DNA from: JAJFHI01 sp050633705 | GTDB lineage: Bacteria > Pseudomonadota > Alphaproteobacteria > Rhizobiales > Hyphomicrobiaceae | Direction: 5' to 3' | Length of the DNA: 64,000 nt | Assembly: GCA_050633705.1 (NCBI GenBank) | Contig: JBOEGZ010000007.1 | Coordinates: 368,006 to 432,005, forward strand | In this document: positions 15,185 through 24,398 of the stretch, one piece after another | Layout of the letters: each line of letters starts with the position of its first letter | Position numbering within the stretch: position 1 is the stretch's first letter | Notes under the pieces: model-generated | Told to the model about the DNA's origin: nothing | Database searches by the model: none | Seen by the model: only the letters and a program-made list of their open reading frames with translations | Translations under genes and position numbers: made by a program

Positions 15185-17767
15185 TCACCGAAGTGAAATT
15201 CGCTTGCCGGCCGGGACCGACCAAATTCGCACGACACCATCATCACCTGCTGAAACCAAGCGTTCGCCATCAGGTGAAAAGCTCAACGAGCTTATTTTGC
15301 CGCTGTGGCTGGCAAATGTTCGCGTGGTTCGCCCTGTTTTTAAATTCCAAAAGCGGATTGTTCCATCCTTGCTCGACGATGCGAGAGACGCCCCACCGGG
15401 GGCATAGGCGATATCTGTTACCGCGTCGCGATGGCCTCGAAGTACCTTAACGACGCGTTGACGTGCTGTACGCAAAATACGGATTTTTCCATCGAGCGTT
15501 GCCGTTGCCAATTCGCGCCCACCTGGCCGGAAGTCGAGCGCGGTCACGAAATCGGACAGTCTACGGTAGGTGCGAGACGTGTCGAGTGTGTCGAGGCGCC
15601 AAAGCTTCACGGTCTTGTCGGCGCTACCTGAAGCAAAAGTATTTTTTTCTGCCGAGTAAGCGACGGCCTGTGTCGCATTTTCATGAGCATCAAAAACATG
15701 TGCTGGAAGTGAATTAGAGCGGGCATCCCATAACGCGATTTTCCAATCATGGCTGGCTGCAAGAAAGCGGTTGGCCTGGCCGGCGAAAACGACAGAATGA
15801 ATGCTGGCATCGTTGCGATGGAATTGCGCGATGCGCTCGCTGGTATCGAGATTCCACAGCGCCAAGTGCCCATCGGCGTGACCGGTCAAAGCGCGTCGAC
15901 CAAACAACGCCATGGCGGTCACCCGCCCACTATTGTTCAATGAGATCGTACGCACGTGGCCGCCACCACGCGTCCAATAGATATGAATTTTATTGTCTTG
16001 GGTTGCGGTGACCAGCCAACGACCGTCGTCGGTATAGGCAACGGCTGCGATAGGACGATCGGATATTTTTATTTGTCGTAGCAGCGCGCGTTTTGTTGAT
16101 CCGGTTGAAATATTCGACGTGCGACCAAGTTCTGCAACGTTGTTTACCTGAGTTAGGCCCGTAAGATTGGAAAGTTGAGGTGCAATCCAAGCTGTGAGAA
16201 CAACGGTTGCGGCGATTGCTGTGTAGCGTTTTAAGGTCTTGCCAAATGAACGGGATTTTTTGTTTCGCCGTAATGCAACTGGTTTGGGTGCGCGCCGCAC
16301 TGGCAACATGGTGGAAGAGTTTTTGCGTGCGACGGGACGTAATGGTGTTGGTGCGACGACAGCAACAGCGGTATCGACCTTGGCGGCGGGTTTTTTGGTT
16401 TTTGCTTTCGGTTTTGCGACGGACCGTTTTTTAGGTGCAGCTTTCTTTTTGTTTGCTTCTTTTGCAAGCCCATCCGCTGGCTGTTGCTTTCGTTTCCAAA
16501 ACCCCATTGTCTTAGGTTCTGAGGCATCTGGCTTTGTTGCTTTGGGCGGGTTTTTCTTGCGCTTTATCGGAGAGGGTGGTGGCACATAGTCGGTGGCAAG
16601 TTTCTGTGTGGCTGCTCGTGCTGCCTCTTTGCTGTCAGCGGCGTTCTTTTTAACTTGTTGCGAACCATTGTCGTTTGCGCGATCAGCAGCGTCCTTGCTG
16701 GCACGTGCCAATGCCTCAGAAAGTGTGTGGCCTGCCGCTTCAACAGAAGCCATGTCTTCGGGCGGGTAGGGTTTTGGAAATCGGCGCGGCTTGGCGCCGA
16801 GTGGAAGTGGAAACGGTCCGTATTTCGGTTGCGGCTTTTCTGGAGATTTTTTTCGATCTTTGTTGATCAACCATCCCGTGCGCGTTTTTTGTTCGTCGGC
16901 AAATAGCTGCCTGCGCCAGGCGGCAACCGATTGTGGTCTCTTTTTTACTGGCAGCAATAGCGCCTTTTCGATTGCCGCAATAAAACTTGGCCGATAAGAC
17001 GCTCGAACAGCATCGCTGGCGGGTATGAATTCGTCGTTGACCATCCGCGACGGTGAGTCGGGCGGGCGTTTGCCTGTTATGGCGTGATAGAGCGTTGCGC
17101 CGAGCGCATAAATATCGGTCCAGGGTCCCTGCTGACGACTGGTTTCGGCATACTGCTCAAATGGACTGTAGCCAGGCTTTACAAGGGCTGACACGGTTTT
17201 AGAGTGTTTTGCGATTTCGCCGCGTGCTGATCCAAAATCTATTAGAACTGGGTCACCGTTGGCCCGCAATATGATGTTATCCGGGGCGATATCACGGTGT
17301 AAAAAGTCGCCATTGTGGACAACTTCAAGCGCATTAAGAAGTTTTTCAACGATGGGGTCGAGTTCGTTCTGGCGGGGTGCGCGTCCGAGTTTTTTAAGCC
17401 ACGTCTTCAAGCTTTGGCCTTGCTCGAAATGCAGCACCATATATCCGGTGTTGTTGGCGCGGAAATAGCGATAAACTTTTACGATATTCGGATGATTGAA
17501 TTTTGCTAGCGCCTGGGCTTCGTCGATAAACCGATCGAGGCCCCAGGTGTAGTCTCCTGAACAATCTTGCGAACGTGGGGCAGCATCAAGTTCTGGTGTC
17601 CGGGCAGCAAAGTCGCTTGGGAAGTATTCTTTTATCGTCACGACGCGGTCGAGCGAAACTTCATCTGCGAGATACGTGATGCCAAATCCACCTGCACCCA
17701 ATACGCGCTTGATGCGATAGTCGCCAACAAGTTCTGTGCCTTCCGGCAAGGCAATTAGATTGCTCAT
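15185..17767 (-). CDS. Membrane Ser/Thr protein kinase with C-terminal WD40 propeller
   Basis: An 860-residue Hanks-type kinase. Gly loop GAGGFGIT (24-31), catalytic Lys in VTIKEYFP (K46), HRD loop LHRDIAPDN (157-165), DFG (177-179) and activation segment YSPFEQY. Residues about 295-510 are a disordered Pro/Lys/Ala-rich linker. One TM helix (about 514-532) precedes seven or so WD40 repeats (about 560-860; blades such as LASSSKDGTIRFWNLKTGR and LVSAGDDGVVRIWSVPAGK). With the kinase in the cytoplasm, the propeller would lie in the periplasm, a sensor or scaffold arrangement. It is divergent from two FHA proteins and a PP2C phosphatase, its likely partners. It converges with the decayed TRAP operon, ending 4 nt past the remnant. 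Confidence 0.93.
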   Translation of the reverse strand: MSNLIALPEGTELVGDYRIKRVLGAGGFGITYLADEVSLDRVVTIKEYFPSDFAARTPELDAAPRSQDCSGDYTWGLDRFIDEAQALAKFNHPNIVKVYRYFRANNTGYMVLHFEQGQSLKTWLKKLGRAPRQNELDPIVEKLLNALEVVHNGDFLHRDIAPDNIILRANGDPVLIDFGSARGEIAKHSKTVSALVKPGYSPFEQYAETSRQQGPWTDIYALGATLYHAITGKRPPDSPSRMVNDEFIPASDAVRASYRPSFIAAIEKALLLPVKKRPQSVAAWRRQLFADEQKTRTGWLINKDRKKSPEKPQPKYGPFPLPLGAKPRRFPKPYPPEDMASVEAAGHTLSEALARASKDAADRANDNGSQQVKKNAADSKEAARAATQKLATDYVPPPSPIKRKKNPPKATKPDASEPKTMGFWKRKQQPADGLAKEANKKKAAPKKRSVAKPKAKTKKPAAKVDTAVAVVAPTPLRPVARKNSSTMLPVRRAPKPVALRRNKKSRSFGKTLKRYTAIAATVVLTAWIAPQLSNLTGLTQVNNVAELGRTSNISTGSTKRALLRQIKISDRPIAAVAYTDDGRWLVTATQDNKIHIYWTRGGGHVRTISLNNSGRVTAMALFGRRALTGHADGHLALWNLDTSERIAQFHRNDASIHSVVFAGQANRFLAASHDWKIALWDARSNSLPAHVFDAHENATQAVAYSAEKNTFASGSADKTVKLWRLDTLDTSRTYRRLSDFVTALDFRPGGRELATATLDGKIRILRTARQRVVKVLRGHRDAVTDIAYAPGGASLASSSKDGTIRFWNLKTGRTTRTFASHSGKISSLSFSPDGERLVSAGDDGVVRIWSVPAGKRISLR

Positions 17768-18162
17768 TGTTCCGATCTGGTTTGCGGTGAGATCTTGTCC
17801 ATTGATGGCAGTTCTAAGACCCGCTGTCAGCCCCTTATGACACTATTTTGGCACCGTACCTGTGTGTGGTTGCAAGTCACGATGAATGGCCACGATGTCC
17901 GTTTCAATTCTATATGCGCCAAGAATGTGGCGTTCACAGGAGTAATGAATGCAACGTGAATAAATATCTCAAATGTCGCTTTTAGGCCATCTTCATGAAG
18001 TGAAACAAGAGGAGACAGATTCGGGCGAAGGTCTGTGTGCGTTTGGTTGTGGAGCCAATTATTTTTCGGTTTCTCAGTCAAGTTATGGCGTGCCCAATGG
18101 TTGTGCGGAACAAGAAGCGCTTGAGGAGTTGACCTTAAGATGTGCACACAGGGTGTGATTTA
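17768..18162. other. Divergent intergenic region, 395 nt
   Basis: The control region between the kinase gene and the FHA-FHA-PP2C genes. I find no convincing coding frame, promoter consensus or strong hairpin in it. Confidence 0.5.
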
Positions 18163-18732
18163 ATGAACATCACAGATACAATAGCTGATTGGGGCGGGGG
18201 TGTTGTCGAGTTTGTTGGTCAGGCCTATGCCCAAGCGCCTGTTTTGGTTTTAGCGTTGTCGTTGTTTCTGATTTTCCCGATTCTAATTCTAATCGGTTGG
18301 CTGATGCGGCCACGATTGGAAAGTGAAGGTGGTGCAACTCAATTGTTGCGACCAGGAAAAGACAATGGCGGTCTCACAGGTCGGACAGCTATGGCCGGAG
18401 TGCCACCGATGCCTGTGGCTGCTTGCATCGAAATTACAAATGGCGAGAAGATCAGGCTCGAAGGCCGCGAGATGCTGCGACTTGGCCGGGAAGATGACAA
18501 CGACGTCTGCTTCGATGAGGCAACCGTGCATCGTTATCACGCGGTGATAAAGCGCTCAATTGAGTCGGGCTATGTGATTTCCGATATTTCTGAAAGTGGC
18601 GGTAATGGTGTGTTTGTAAATGGCCGCCGTACACGTGAAGCAAGATTAGAAGACGGCGACGAAATCAATCTCGGCGTTGCAAAGATTACCTTTCGGTCGG
18701 ACGCAGTTCCGGAATTAAGCTTAGAGCATTAG
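18163..18732 (+). CDS. Membrane-anchored FHA-domain protein
   Basis: A 189-residue protein. The ATG at 18163 is preferred over an upstream GTG (18142). A hydrophobic segment (APVLVLALSLFLIFPILILIG, about residues 24-45) anchors a cytoplasmic region with a C-terminal FHA domain (about 98-180): RLGREDDNDVCF carries the phospho-Thr-binding Arg, followed by VHRYHAVI, SGGNGVFVNGR and EDGDEINLG. FHA domains bind phosphothreonine peptides, so this is a likely substrate or docking partner of the divergently encoded kinase. It begins a run of three genes: 18 nt to the next FHA gene. Confidence 0.9.
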   Translation: MNITDTIADWGGGVVEFVGQAYAQAPVLVLALSLFLIFPILILIGWLMRPRLESEGGATQLLRPGKDNGGLTGRTAMAGVPPMPVAACIEITNGEKIRLEGREMLRLGREDDNDVCFDEATVHRYHAVIKRSIESGYVISDISESGGNGVFVNGRRTREARLEDGDEINLGVAKITFRSDAVPELSLEH

Positions 18733-18750
18733 ATTAAAGGGGTATTTATT

Positions 18751-19629
18751 ATGCCGGACCAAATAACGGACATTACAACTGCTGGCCGTGAAGCCGCGGC
18801 AAGCAAAGCCGGGCGTCTATTTGGGTCTTTGCGTGACGCTCTTGCCGCTGCTGGTAAGGCTGACCAGTCGGACCTGCGTTCGTCGAGGCTCGATGCTCCA
18901 GCGCCGCTATTGACGCCACCACCTGTGCCAACAAAACGGTCGCCGGATGTTGTTGATTTAGAAGAAGTGCCCTCTGGGGATAAAAATGCGAAAGCAGAAG
19001 CGATCGATGCTGCACCGTCGCATCCGACCGCGCAGGAAGCTGCAAAAACAGCGCGTGGCCCTGTTGACGCAATGCCATCACCAAATGTCATGGCGACGAA
19101 CTCCGATCGGCATGTGGAATTTGAGACCCCACCGACAACCGGTGTCGTGAAAAATCGTGGCGGGCACAAAGGTGCTTCGTCATCCACGATATCAGGTCCG
19201 CAAGGCGAGAACACAGCGCAAACCCAGCTTGTGCGTGGTCGCGCTGATGTCAAACGTGGCTCGTTTGAAAAAGATCCAGTTGTTGGATGGCTTGTGGTCG
19301 TTGGTGGCCCTGGGCTTGGCAACTTCCGCCCGATTTTTGAGGGCAATAACACAGTTGGCCGCGATCCATCACAGCGTGTTGCGATCGATTTCGGGGACGA
19401 CGCGATTTCGTCAAAAGAGCAGGCGTTTATTCGCTATGACTCAGCGGAGCGAAATTTCTTGTTCGTTCCAAATCTGTCGAAAACCAACATCGTCTCGGTG
19501 AATGAAAAACGGCCAACGGGCGCTGTAGCGTTGCACAGTATGGACGTCATAACAATTGGACGAACCCAGCTTGTCTTTGTACCGTTTTGCGGGCAAGATT
19601 TCGACTGGTCGGAGCTGCCCCAATCTTGA
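18751..19629 (+). CDS. FHA-domain protein
   Basis: A 292-residue soluble protein. The N-terminal about 170 residues are Ala/Pro/Ser/Thr-rich and probably disordered. The C-terminal FHA domain (about 180-285) contains the binding Arg in NTVGRDPSQRVAI, the segment ISSKEQAFIRYD, and a terminal strand VITIGRTQLVFVPF. The TTKRSP- and TP-rich N-terminal region offers Thr targets for the neighbouring kinase. It is 18 nt downstream of the first FHA gene, with GGGG about 12 nt before the ATG, and 5 nt upstream of the phosphatase start. Confidence 0.88.
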   Translation: MPDQITDITTAGREAAASKAGRLFGSLRDALAAAGKADQSDLRSSRLDAPAPLLTPPPVPTKRSPDVVDLEEVPSGDKNAKAEAIDAAPSHPTAQEAAKTARGPVDAMPSPNVMATNSDRHVEFETPPTTGVVKNRGGHKGASSSTISGPQGENTAQTQLVRGRADVKRGSFEKDPVVGWLVVVGGPGLGNFRPIFEGNNTVGRDPSQRVAIDFGDDAISSKEQAFIRYDSAERNFLFVPNLSKTNIVSVNEKRPTGAVALHSMDVITIGRTQLVFVPFCGQDFDWSELPQS

Positions 19630-19634
19630 TTGAG

Positions 19635-20429
19635 ATGTCGCATTTCGAGTACGCCTATCGTGCCATTCAGGGCGCGCGAAATTATCAGGAAGACGCAGCC
19701 GTCGTCCATCCACAAACCACAGAAGATGCCACGGCTGAGTTGGTCGTTGCCTTAGCCGATGGAATGGGTGGGCATGCCGGTGGTGCTGTTGCCAGCAAAA
19801 TTGTTTGCGATAGCTTCGTTCGTTGTTTTCGCGCCCTGGAAAGTACACCAAAGACAGGCCACCCAGCCGCCAGCATTCGCGAGAAACTATCGACAGCATT
19901 GAATGATGCCAACTATGCTGTCGGGCTTCGGGCGCATGATGAGCCTGGACTTTCAGGCATGGGGTCAACCTTGATTGGAGCTGAGCTTAGTCAGGAGGGC
20001 TTGCATTGGGTGAGTGTCGGCGACAGTCCACTGTTGCTTGTCCGAGATGGAGAAGCGGTGCAAGTCAACGCAGACCATTCCTTGGCGCCTGAACTTGATC
20101 GCCTTGCCGAGTTGGGCGAAATTACGCTCGAGCAAGCGCAAAAAAGTTCCCACCGGAATATGTTGCGATCGGCGATTACCGGCGATGAAATCGATTTGAT
20201 CGATTTGTCCCGGATGCCATTGCAGTTGATCCCAAATGATTACGTCTTGTTTGCCAGCGACGGCCTGCAAACACTCGACAATCAAGAAATCGCTCGCATT
20301 GTCTCGGCATTTGGCGCGGACGGTCCAGATGCCGTTTCAGCCGCCTTACTCAGAGAGGTCGAGGCCATGCGCGAGCCACATCAAGATAACGCCACGGTTG
20401 TTGCCATTCGCGTACTCGCTAGCAACTGA
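19635..20429 (+). CDS. PP2C-family protein phosphatase
   Basis: A 264-residue Ser/Thr phosphatase (PPM family). The ATG at 19635 follows the FHA stop by 5 nt and gives the usual N-terminus (MSHFEYAYRAIQGARNYQEDA, with the first metal-ligand acidic pair). Other metal motifs are LADGMGGHAGG (about 43-53), GMGSTLIGAEL, SVGDSPLLLVRDG and LFASDGLQTL near residue 210; a final QDNATVVAI supplies the last Asp. It would reverse phosphorylation by the divergent kinase. Kinase, FHA and PP2C genes also accompany type VI secretion loci, but no such genes are present here. Confidence 0.94.
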   Translation: MSHFEYAYRAIQGARNYQEDAAVVHPQTTEDATAELVVALADGMGGHAGGAVASKIVCDSFVRCFRALESTPKTGHPAASIREKLSTALNDANYAVGLRAHDEPGLSGMGSTLIGAELSQEGLHWVSVGDSPLLLVRDGEAVQVNADHSLAPELDRLAELGEITLEQAQKSSHRNMLRSAITGDEIDLIDLSRMPLQLIPNDYVLFASDGLQTLDNQEIARIVSAFGADGPDAVSAALLREVEAMREPHQDNATVVAIRVLASN

Positions 20430-20547
20430 GATTGGCCCTTTTCTCCTATTTCATTATCGCTCTCGATTTGGCTAAAGGGTCGCGCGTGCGACCTAGCGTT
20501 AAATCAGACGCTGTGTGCTATACCGGTGGCATTCAGTGTGAGGGGCG

Positions 20548-21483
20548 ATGACGTCTTCCAATTTAAAACTTACAAATATTCTACGATTTTTCGGTGCCAG
20601 TGGCGCAGCGGGAGATCGCAACGAGCCAATAATTGGTATTTTTTGGGTGACCGTGGCGATGGCTTTTCTCGCCGGCATTGTCACGTTGGGACGCTATCTT
20701 GCACTGGAAGGTATGGACCCATCCCAGGTCATGTTTTTTCGCAATTTCTTTTGCGTTGTATTGATGCTGCCATTGCTGGCGTGGCGTGGGTCTTCGCTTT
20801 GGAAGACGGACCAACTGAAGCTCTATGGTGCAAGAGTTTTCTTTAGCTTCATTTCCATGACGGGAATGTTTCACGCTGTTGCTTTGATTCCCATCAGCGA
20901 AGTCACAGCTATTGGATTCTTGTCGCCATTGTTTGCAACGCTGTTTGCAATTGTTTTGCTCGGTGAACGCGTTCGATTAAGGCGCTGGACGGCATTGCTT
21001 ATTGGTTTCTTAGGGGCCCTTGTCATGTTGCGGCCTGGACTTTCACCAACGGGTCTTGGGCAACTGTTTGCATTGATATCGGCTTTGTCTTTGGGCGCGG
21101 TTGGGCCATTGGTGAAGAAAATTACCAGCAGGGATGACGCCGACCGCGTCGTTTTTTTAACAAACCTGATTTTAACGCCAATATCACTGGTGCCAGCACT
21201 GTTTGTTTGGCAATGGCCAGAGTTATATCTGTGGCCGGCTCTTGTGGGTATTGGCTTGTGCGCGGTGTTGGGTCATATGGCATTGGTGCGCGGATATGCA
21301 TCGACTGAGGCGTCCCTCGTTCAGACGTTCAAGTTTTCACGGTTGCCGTTTGCTGCAATTCTCGGGATTTTTGTGTTGAACGAAGGAACCGATAGCCTGA
21401 CCTGGGTCGGTGCTGGCATTATATTCTCAGCCGCTGTTTACATAACGCGCCGTGAAGCCCAGTTGAAAACGGCGGCCCGGTAG
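20548..21483 (+). CDS. DMT-superfamily transporter (EamA domains)
   Basis: A 311-residue membrane protein with ten predicted TM helices arranged as two EamA repeats. Recognisable features are GMDPSQVMFFRNFFCVVLMLP at the first repeat, AVALIPISEVTAIGFLSPLFATLFAIVLLGERV (the conserved helix 3-4 region) and the second-repeat counterpart ASTEASLVQTFKFSRLPFAAILGIFVLNE. Such proteins export small metabolites or amino acids; the substrate cannot be read from sequence. The ATG follows GAGGGGCG. It stands alone, convergent with the formate dehydrogenase operon. Confidence 0.9.
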   Translation: MTSSNLKLTNILRFFGASGAAGDRNEPIIGIFWVTVAMAFLAGIVTLGRYLALEGMDPSQVMFFRNFFCVVLMLPLLAWRGSSLWKTDQLKLYGARVFFSFISMTGMFHAVALIPISEVTAIGFLSPLFATLFAIVLLGERVRLRRWTALLIGFLGALVMLRPGLSPTGLGQLFALISALSLGAVGPLVKKITSRDDADRVVFLTNLILTPISLVPALFVWQWPELYLWPALVGIGLCAVLGHMALVRGYASTEASLVQTFKFSRLPFAAILGIFVLNEGTDSLTWVGAGIIFSAAVYITRREAQLKTAAR

Positions 21484-21537
21484 TTTGTGATGAGGGCCCT
21501 GCCGGAGGCAGGCAAAGTAGTCGGAGGCAGGCAAGTT

Positions 21538-21602
21538 AAGGTGTGAAGGCGTGTGAGATCAGATACACACCTTCTGGCAAGCCTTTGGTGCGCACCAAAG
21601 GC
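21538..21602. terminator. Two inverted repeats between converging DMT and fdsA genes
   Basis: An 8-bp arm pair (AAGGTGTG at 21538-21545 with its complement at 21566-21573) is followed by a 22-bp perfect palindrome at 21581-21602 (half-site GCCTTTGGTGC). Neither has a long T tract. They most likely end both transcripts; the perfect palindrome could also be a protein site. Confidence 0.5.
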
Positions 21603-21608
21603 GTTTGA

Positions 21609-24395
21609 TTACTCCGCTGCTTCCGCCGTTTCGGAAACTTTTTCAATTTTACAGGCGCAATATTTGAATTCTGGAATTTTACCCATTGGATCGAGCTGTG
21701 GGTTGGTCAAGGTGTTGGCTGCCGCTTCTGCAAAGCAGAATGGAACGAATACCAAACCAGGTGGTGTGTCACTGTCGGCCCGCGCTTTCAATGTAATTGC
21801 ACCACGACGGGTTGCGATCGTAACAAGTTGCCCAGGCGAGATGCCAAGGCTTTCCATTTCTCCAGGATTTAGCCCGGCGATTGCTTCGGGTTCGAGTGCG
21901 TCGAGGTTGGCAGCACGACGTGTCATTGATCCCGTATGCCAATGCTCCAACAAACGCCCGGTCGTGAGAACCATCGGGTATTCGTCATCTGGCAATTCAT
22001 GCGGTGGCAGAAGTCCGGCAGGGACAATTTTTGCAAGACCAGAATCCGTTGGGAAGCTTTCTGCAAAAATGATTTCGTTGCCCGGTATGTCTGGTCCGTC
22101 GACTGGATAGGTGACGCAGCCTTCGTTCACCAAGCGGTCCCATGTGATGTTGTCTAAAGACGGCATCACGGATTCCATTTCAGCGAAGACTTCGGAGATG
22201 TGATTGTAATTCCAGCCACAGCCCATACGGTTTGCTATTTCAACGATCAATTCCCAGTCCTGGCGCGCATCACCAGGAGGGCTGATTGCAGGTTGGCCAA
22301 GCTGCACTTGTCGGTTCGTATTTGTATAGGTGCCCCACTTTTCGGCATGGGCTGAAGCCGGCAAAACGATGTCAGCCTGCCAGGCTGTTTCGGTCATGAA
22401 GATGTCTTGCACCACAAACAATTCAAGCTCGCACAACGCTTGGCGGGCCTGGCGGACGTTAGGGTCTGACATGGCTGGGTTTTCACCCATGATATACATG
22501 CCCTTGACGAGGCCTTCGTGAATTGAATGCATGATCTCGATGACGGTCAGGCCTTTGTTGGGATCAAGTCCTGTACCCCAGAGTTTTTCATAATTTGCAC
22601 GGACCTCCGGGTCTTCGACTGAGATGTAATCGGGATAGACCATTGGAATGAGACCGGCATCTGATGCACCCTGCACGTTGTTTTGTCCACGTAGTGGGTG
22701 CAAACCGGTGCCGGGTCGCCCGATGTGGCCGGTAATAAGAGCGAGAGAAATCAGGCAACGGGAGTTGTCAGTTCCGTGCGTGTGTTGTGAGACGCCCATG
22801 CCCCAGAAGATGATTGAGCGCTCTGATTTGGCGTAGATGCGGGCAACCTCACGTATGGTTTGAGCGTCAATGCCACACTTGTTTGCCATCGCTTCTGGCG
22901 AGAAGGCGCGGACCTTTGCACGTAGCCCGTCGAAGCCTTCGGTATGCGCTTGAACATATTGAATATCAAACAGCTCTTCCTCAATGATGGTATGCAGCAT
23001 TGCGTTGAGAAGGGCCACGTCTTGAGATGGTTTGAAATTGAGAACGCGGCTGGCATGGCGCGCCAGGCCAGAGCCTTGGCCTCGCGGATCCATAATGATG
23101 AGCTCGGCGCCACGCTTTGCAGCTTGTTTCAGATAGGTCGCGGCCACAGGATGGTTTTCTGCAGGCCGAGCGCCAATAACAATCATGCAATCAGCTTGAG
23201 CGGCAGCCCCAAAGGGTGCTGTTACGGCGCCTGAGTTCAGGCCCTCCATCAACGCTGCCACCGACGAGGCGTGGCATAACCGTGTGCAATGGTCGACGTT
23301 GTTTGTGCCAAATCCCTGGCGCACGAGCTTTTGAAAGAGATAGGCCTCTTCGTTCGAGCCTTTGGCAGAACCAAGACCGGCAAGAGCTGAAGGACCTGAT
23401 GTATTGCGAATGCTCTTGAAGCCTGAGGCAGCTTTTTCCAGCGCCTCTTCCCATGTTGCCTCGCGAAAGACCTCTAGGATCTCTGACGTCGGGCGCTGCA
23501 TATCGAATTCTGATTTTGGCACACCATCCCGGCGAATAAGGGGTTTGGTTAGTCGGTCTGGGTGATGAATGTAGTCGAAACCAAAACGACCTTTAACACA
23601 CAGTCGGTTCTCATTGGCCGGGCCATTGCGACCGTCGACGTACAAGATTTTGTCATCCTTGACGTGGACCTTGGTTTGGCATCCAACACCACAATAAGGA
23701 CAGAGGGTATCGACGGTTTTGTCTGCAAATTGTGTGCGTTTTTGTGTATCTTTGTCGAGCAGATTGGCTTCCATCAAAGCGCCCGTTGGGCAGGCTTGCA
23801 CACACTCACCACAAGCAACGCACGTGCTATTGCCCATTTTGTCATCAAAATCGAAAACGACTTTTGAATCCGCACCACGGCTGGCCATGCCGATGACATC
23901 ATTCATTTGAACCTCACGGCAGGCCCGCACACACAGATTGCAATTGATACACGCATCTAGGTTGACGCTGATTGCTGTGTGACTTGTATCTGGCGCATGA
24001 CGTTCGGCAGATGGATAGCGACTGGTCGGCGCAACACCCATAGTGTCGACCCAATTCCAGAATTTGGATTCAGGATCGTGGCTGTCTTCCTTGGCGGGCT
24101 GGTCTGCAAGCAAGAGTTCAAAAACCATTTCACGCGATTTTTTTGCGCGCTCACTGGCAGATTTGACCTTTAAGCCATCGCTGACTTTGCGCTGGCACGA
24201 GGCTGCAAGAACTCGTTCGCCTTCGATCTCAACCATACAGGCCCGGCAGTTGCCGTCAGCGCGATAGCCGGGTTCAGGAAGCCAGCACAAATGCGGGATC
24301 GATGTGCCTTCACGCTTTGCAACCTGCCAGATCGTTTCGCCTTCTTTGGCGGAAACGGTTTTGCCATCAAGCTCAAATGTAATTTTCTTGGTCAT
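21609..24395 (-). CDS. fdsA: NAD-dependent formate dehydrogenase, catalytic alpha subunit
   Basis: A 928-residue molybdenum (bis-MGD) enzyme that oxidises formate to CO2. The N-terminal NuoG-like part binds Fe-S clusters: [2Fe-2S] cysteines C37, C50, C53, C67; a His-Cys region; and two ferredoxin-type motifs CINCNLCVRACR (149-159) and CVACGECVQACP (192-202). A further CPYCGVGC (232-239) begins the molybdopterin domain. The active-site residue is Cys374 in CTRLCHASS (Sec in E. coli FdhF), with its partner His375. Domain order and length match soluble FdsA. It starts 3 nt after fdsGB, so electrons go to NAD through that subunit. fdsC and fdsD, usual chaperone genes, are not adjacent. Confidence 0.95.
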   Translation of the reverse strand: MTKKITFELDGKTVSAKEGETIWQVAKREGTSIPHLCWLPEPGYRADGNCRACMVEIEGERVLAASCQRKVSDGLKVKSASERAKKSREMVFELLLADQPAKEDSHDPESKFWNWVDTMGVAPTSRYPSAERHAPDTSHTAISVNLDACINCNLCVRACREVQMNDVIGMASRGADSKVVFDFDDKMGNSTCVACGECVQACPTGALMEANLLDKDTQKRTQFADKTVDTLCPYCGVGCQTKVHVKDDKILYVDGRNGPANENRLCVKGRFGFDYIHHPDRLTKPLIRRDGVPKSEFDMQRPTSEILEVFREATWEEALEKAASGFKSIRNTSGPSALAGLGSAKGSNEEAYLFQKLVRQGFGTNNVDHCTRLCHASSVAALMEGLNSGAVTAPFGAAAQADCMIVIGARPAENHPVAATYLKQAAKRGAELIIMDPRGQGSGLARHASRVLNFKPSQDVALLNAMLHTIIEEELFDIQYVQAHTEGFDGLRAKVRAFSPEAMANKCGIDAQTIREVARIYAKSERSIIFWGMGVSQHTHGTDNSRCLISLALITGHIGRPGTGLHPLRGQNNVQGASDAGLIPMVYPDYISVEDPEVRANYEKLWGTGLDPNKGLTVIEIMHSIHEGLVKGMYIMGENPAMSDPNVRQARQALCELELFVVQDIFMTETAWQADIVLPASAHAEKWGTYTNTNRQVQLGQPAISPPGDARQDWELIVEIANRMGCGWNYNHISEVFAEMESVMPSLDNITWDRLVNEGCVTYPVDGPDIPGNEIIFAESFPTDSGLAKIVPAGLLPPHELPDDEYPMVLTTGRLLEHWHTGSMTRRAANLDALEPEAIAGLNPGEMESLGISPGQLVTIATRRGAITLKARADSDTPPGLVFVPFCFAEAAANTLTNPQLDPMGKIPEFKYCACKIEKVSETAEAAE

Positions 24396-24398
24396 GCT

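Noticed and set aside
15175..15200. Possible continuation of the DctQ remnant (ELTEVKF) into the kinase gene end
   Set aside because: It overlaps the kinase's own last codons, and seven residues are too few to call homology; the remnant is ended at 15180.
17849..17873. TGGCAC and TTGC resembling a sigma-54 promoter
   Set aside because: The spacing is about 15 nt rather than 4-5, so it cannot be a -24/-12 promoter.
15185..20429. Type VI secretion locus suggested by kinase, FHA and PP2C genes
   Set aside because: No TssB/C, TssK, TssM, ClpV or Hcp genes occur nearby; clpB at the left edge is the chaperone, not ClpV.
21553..22110. 185-residue open frame opposite the fdsA 3' end
   Set aside because: Shadow of fdsA codon bias; no recognisable domain.
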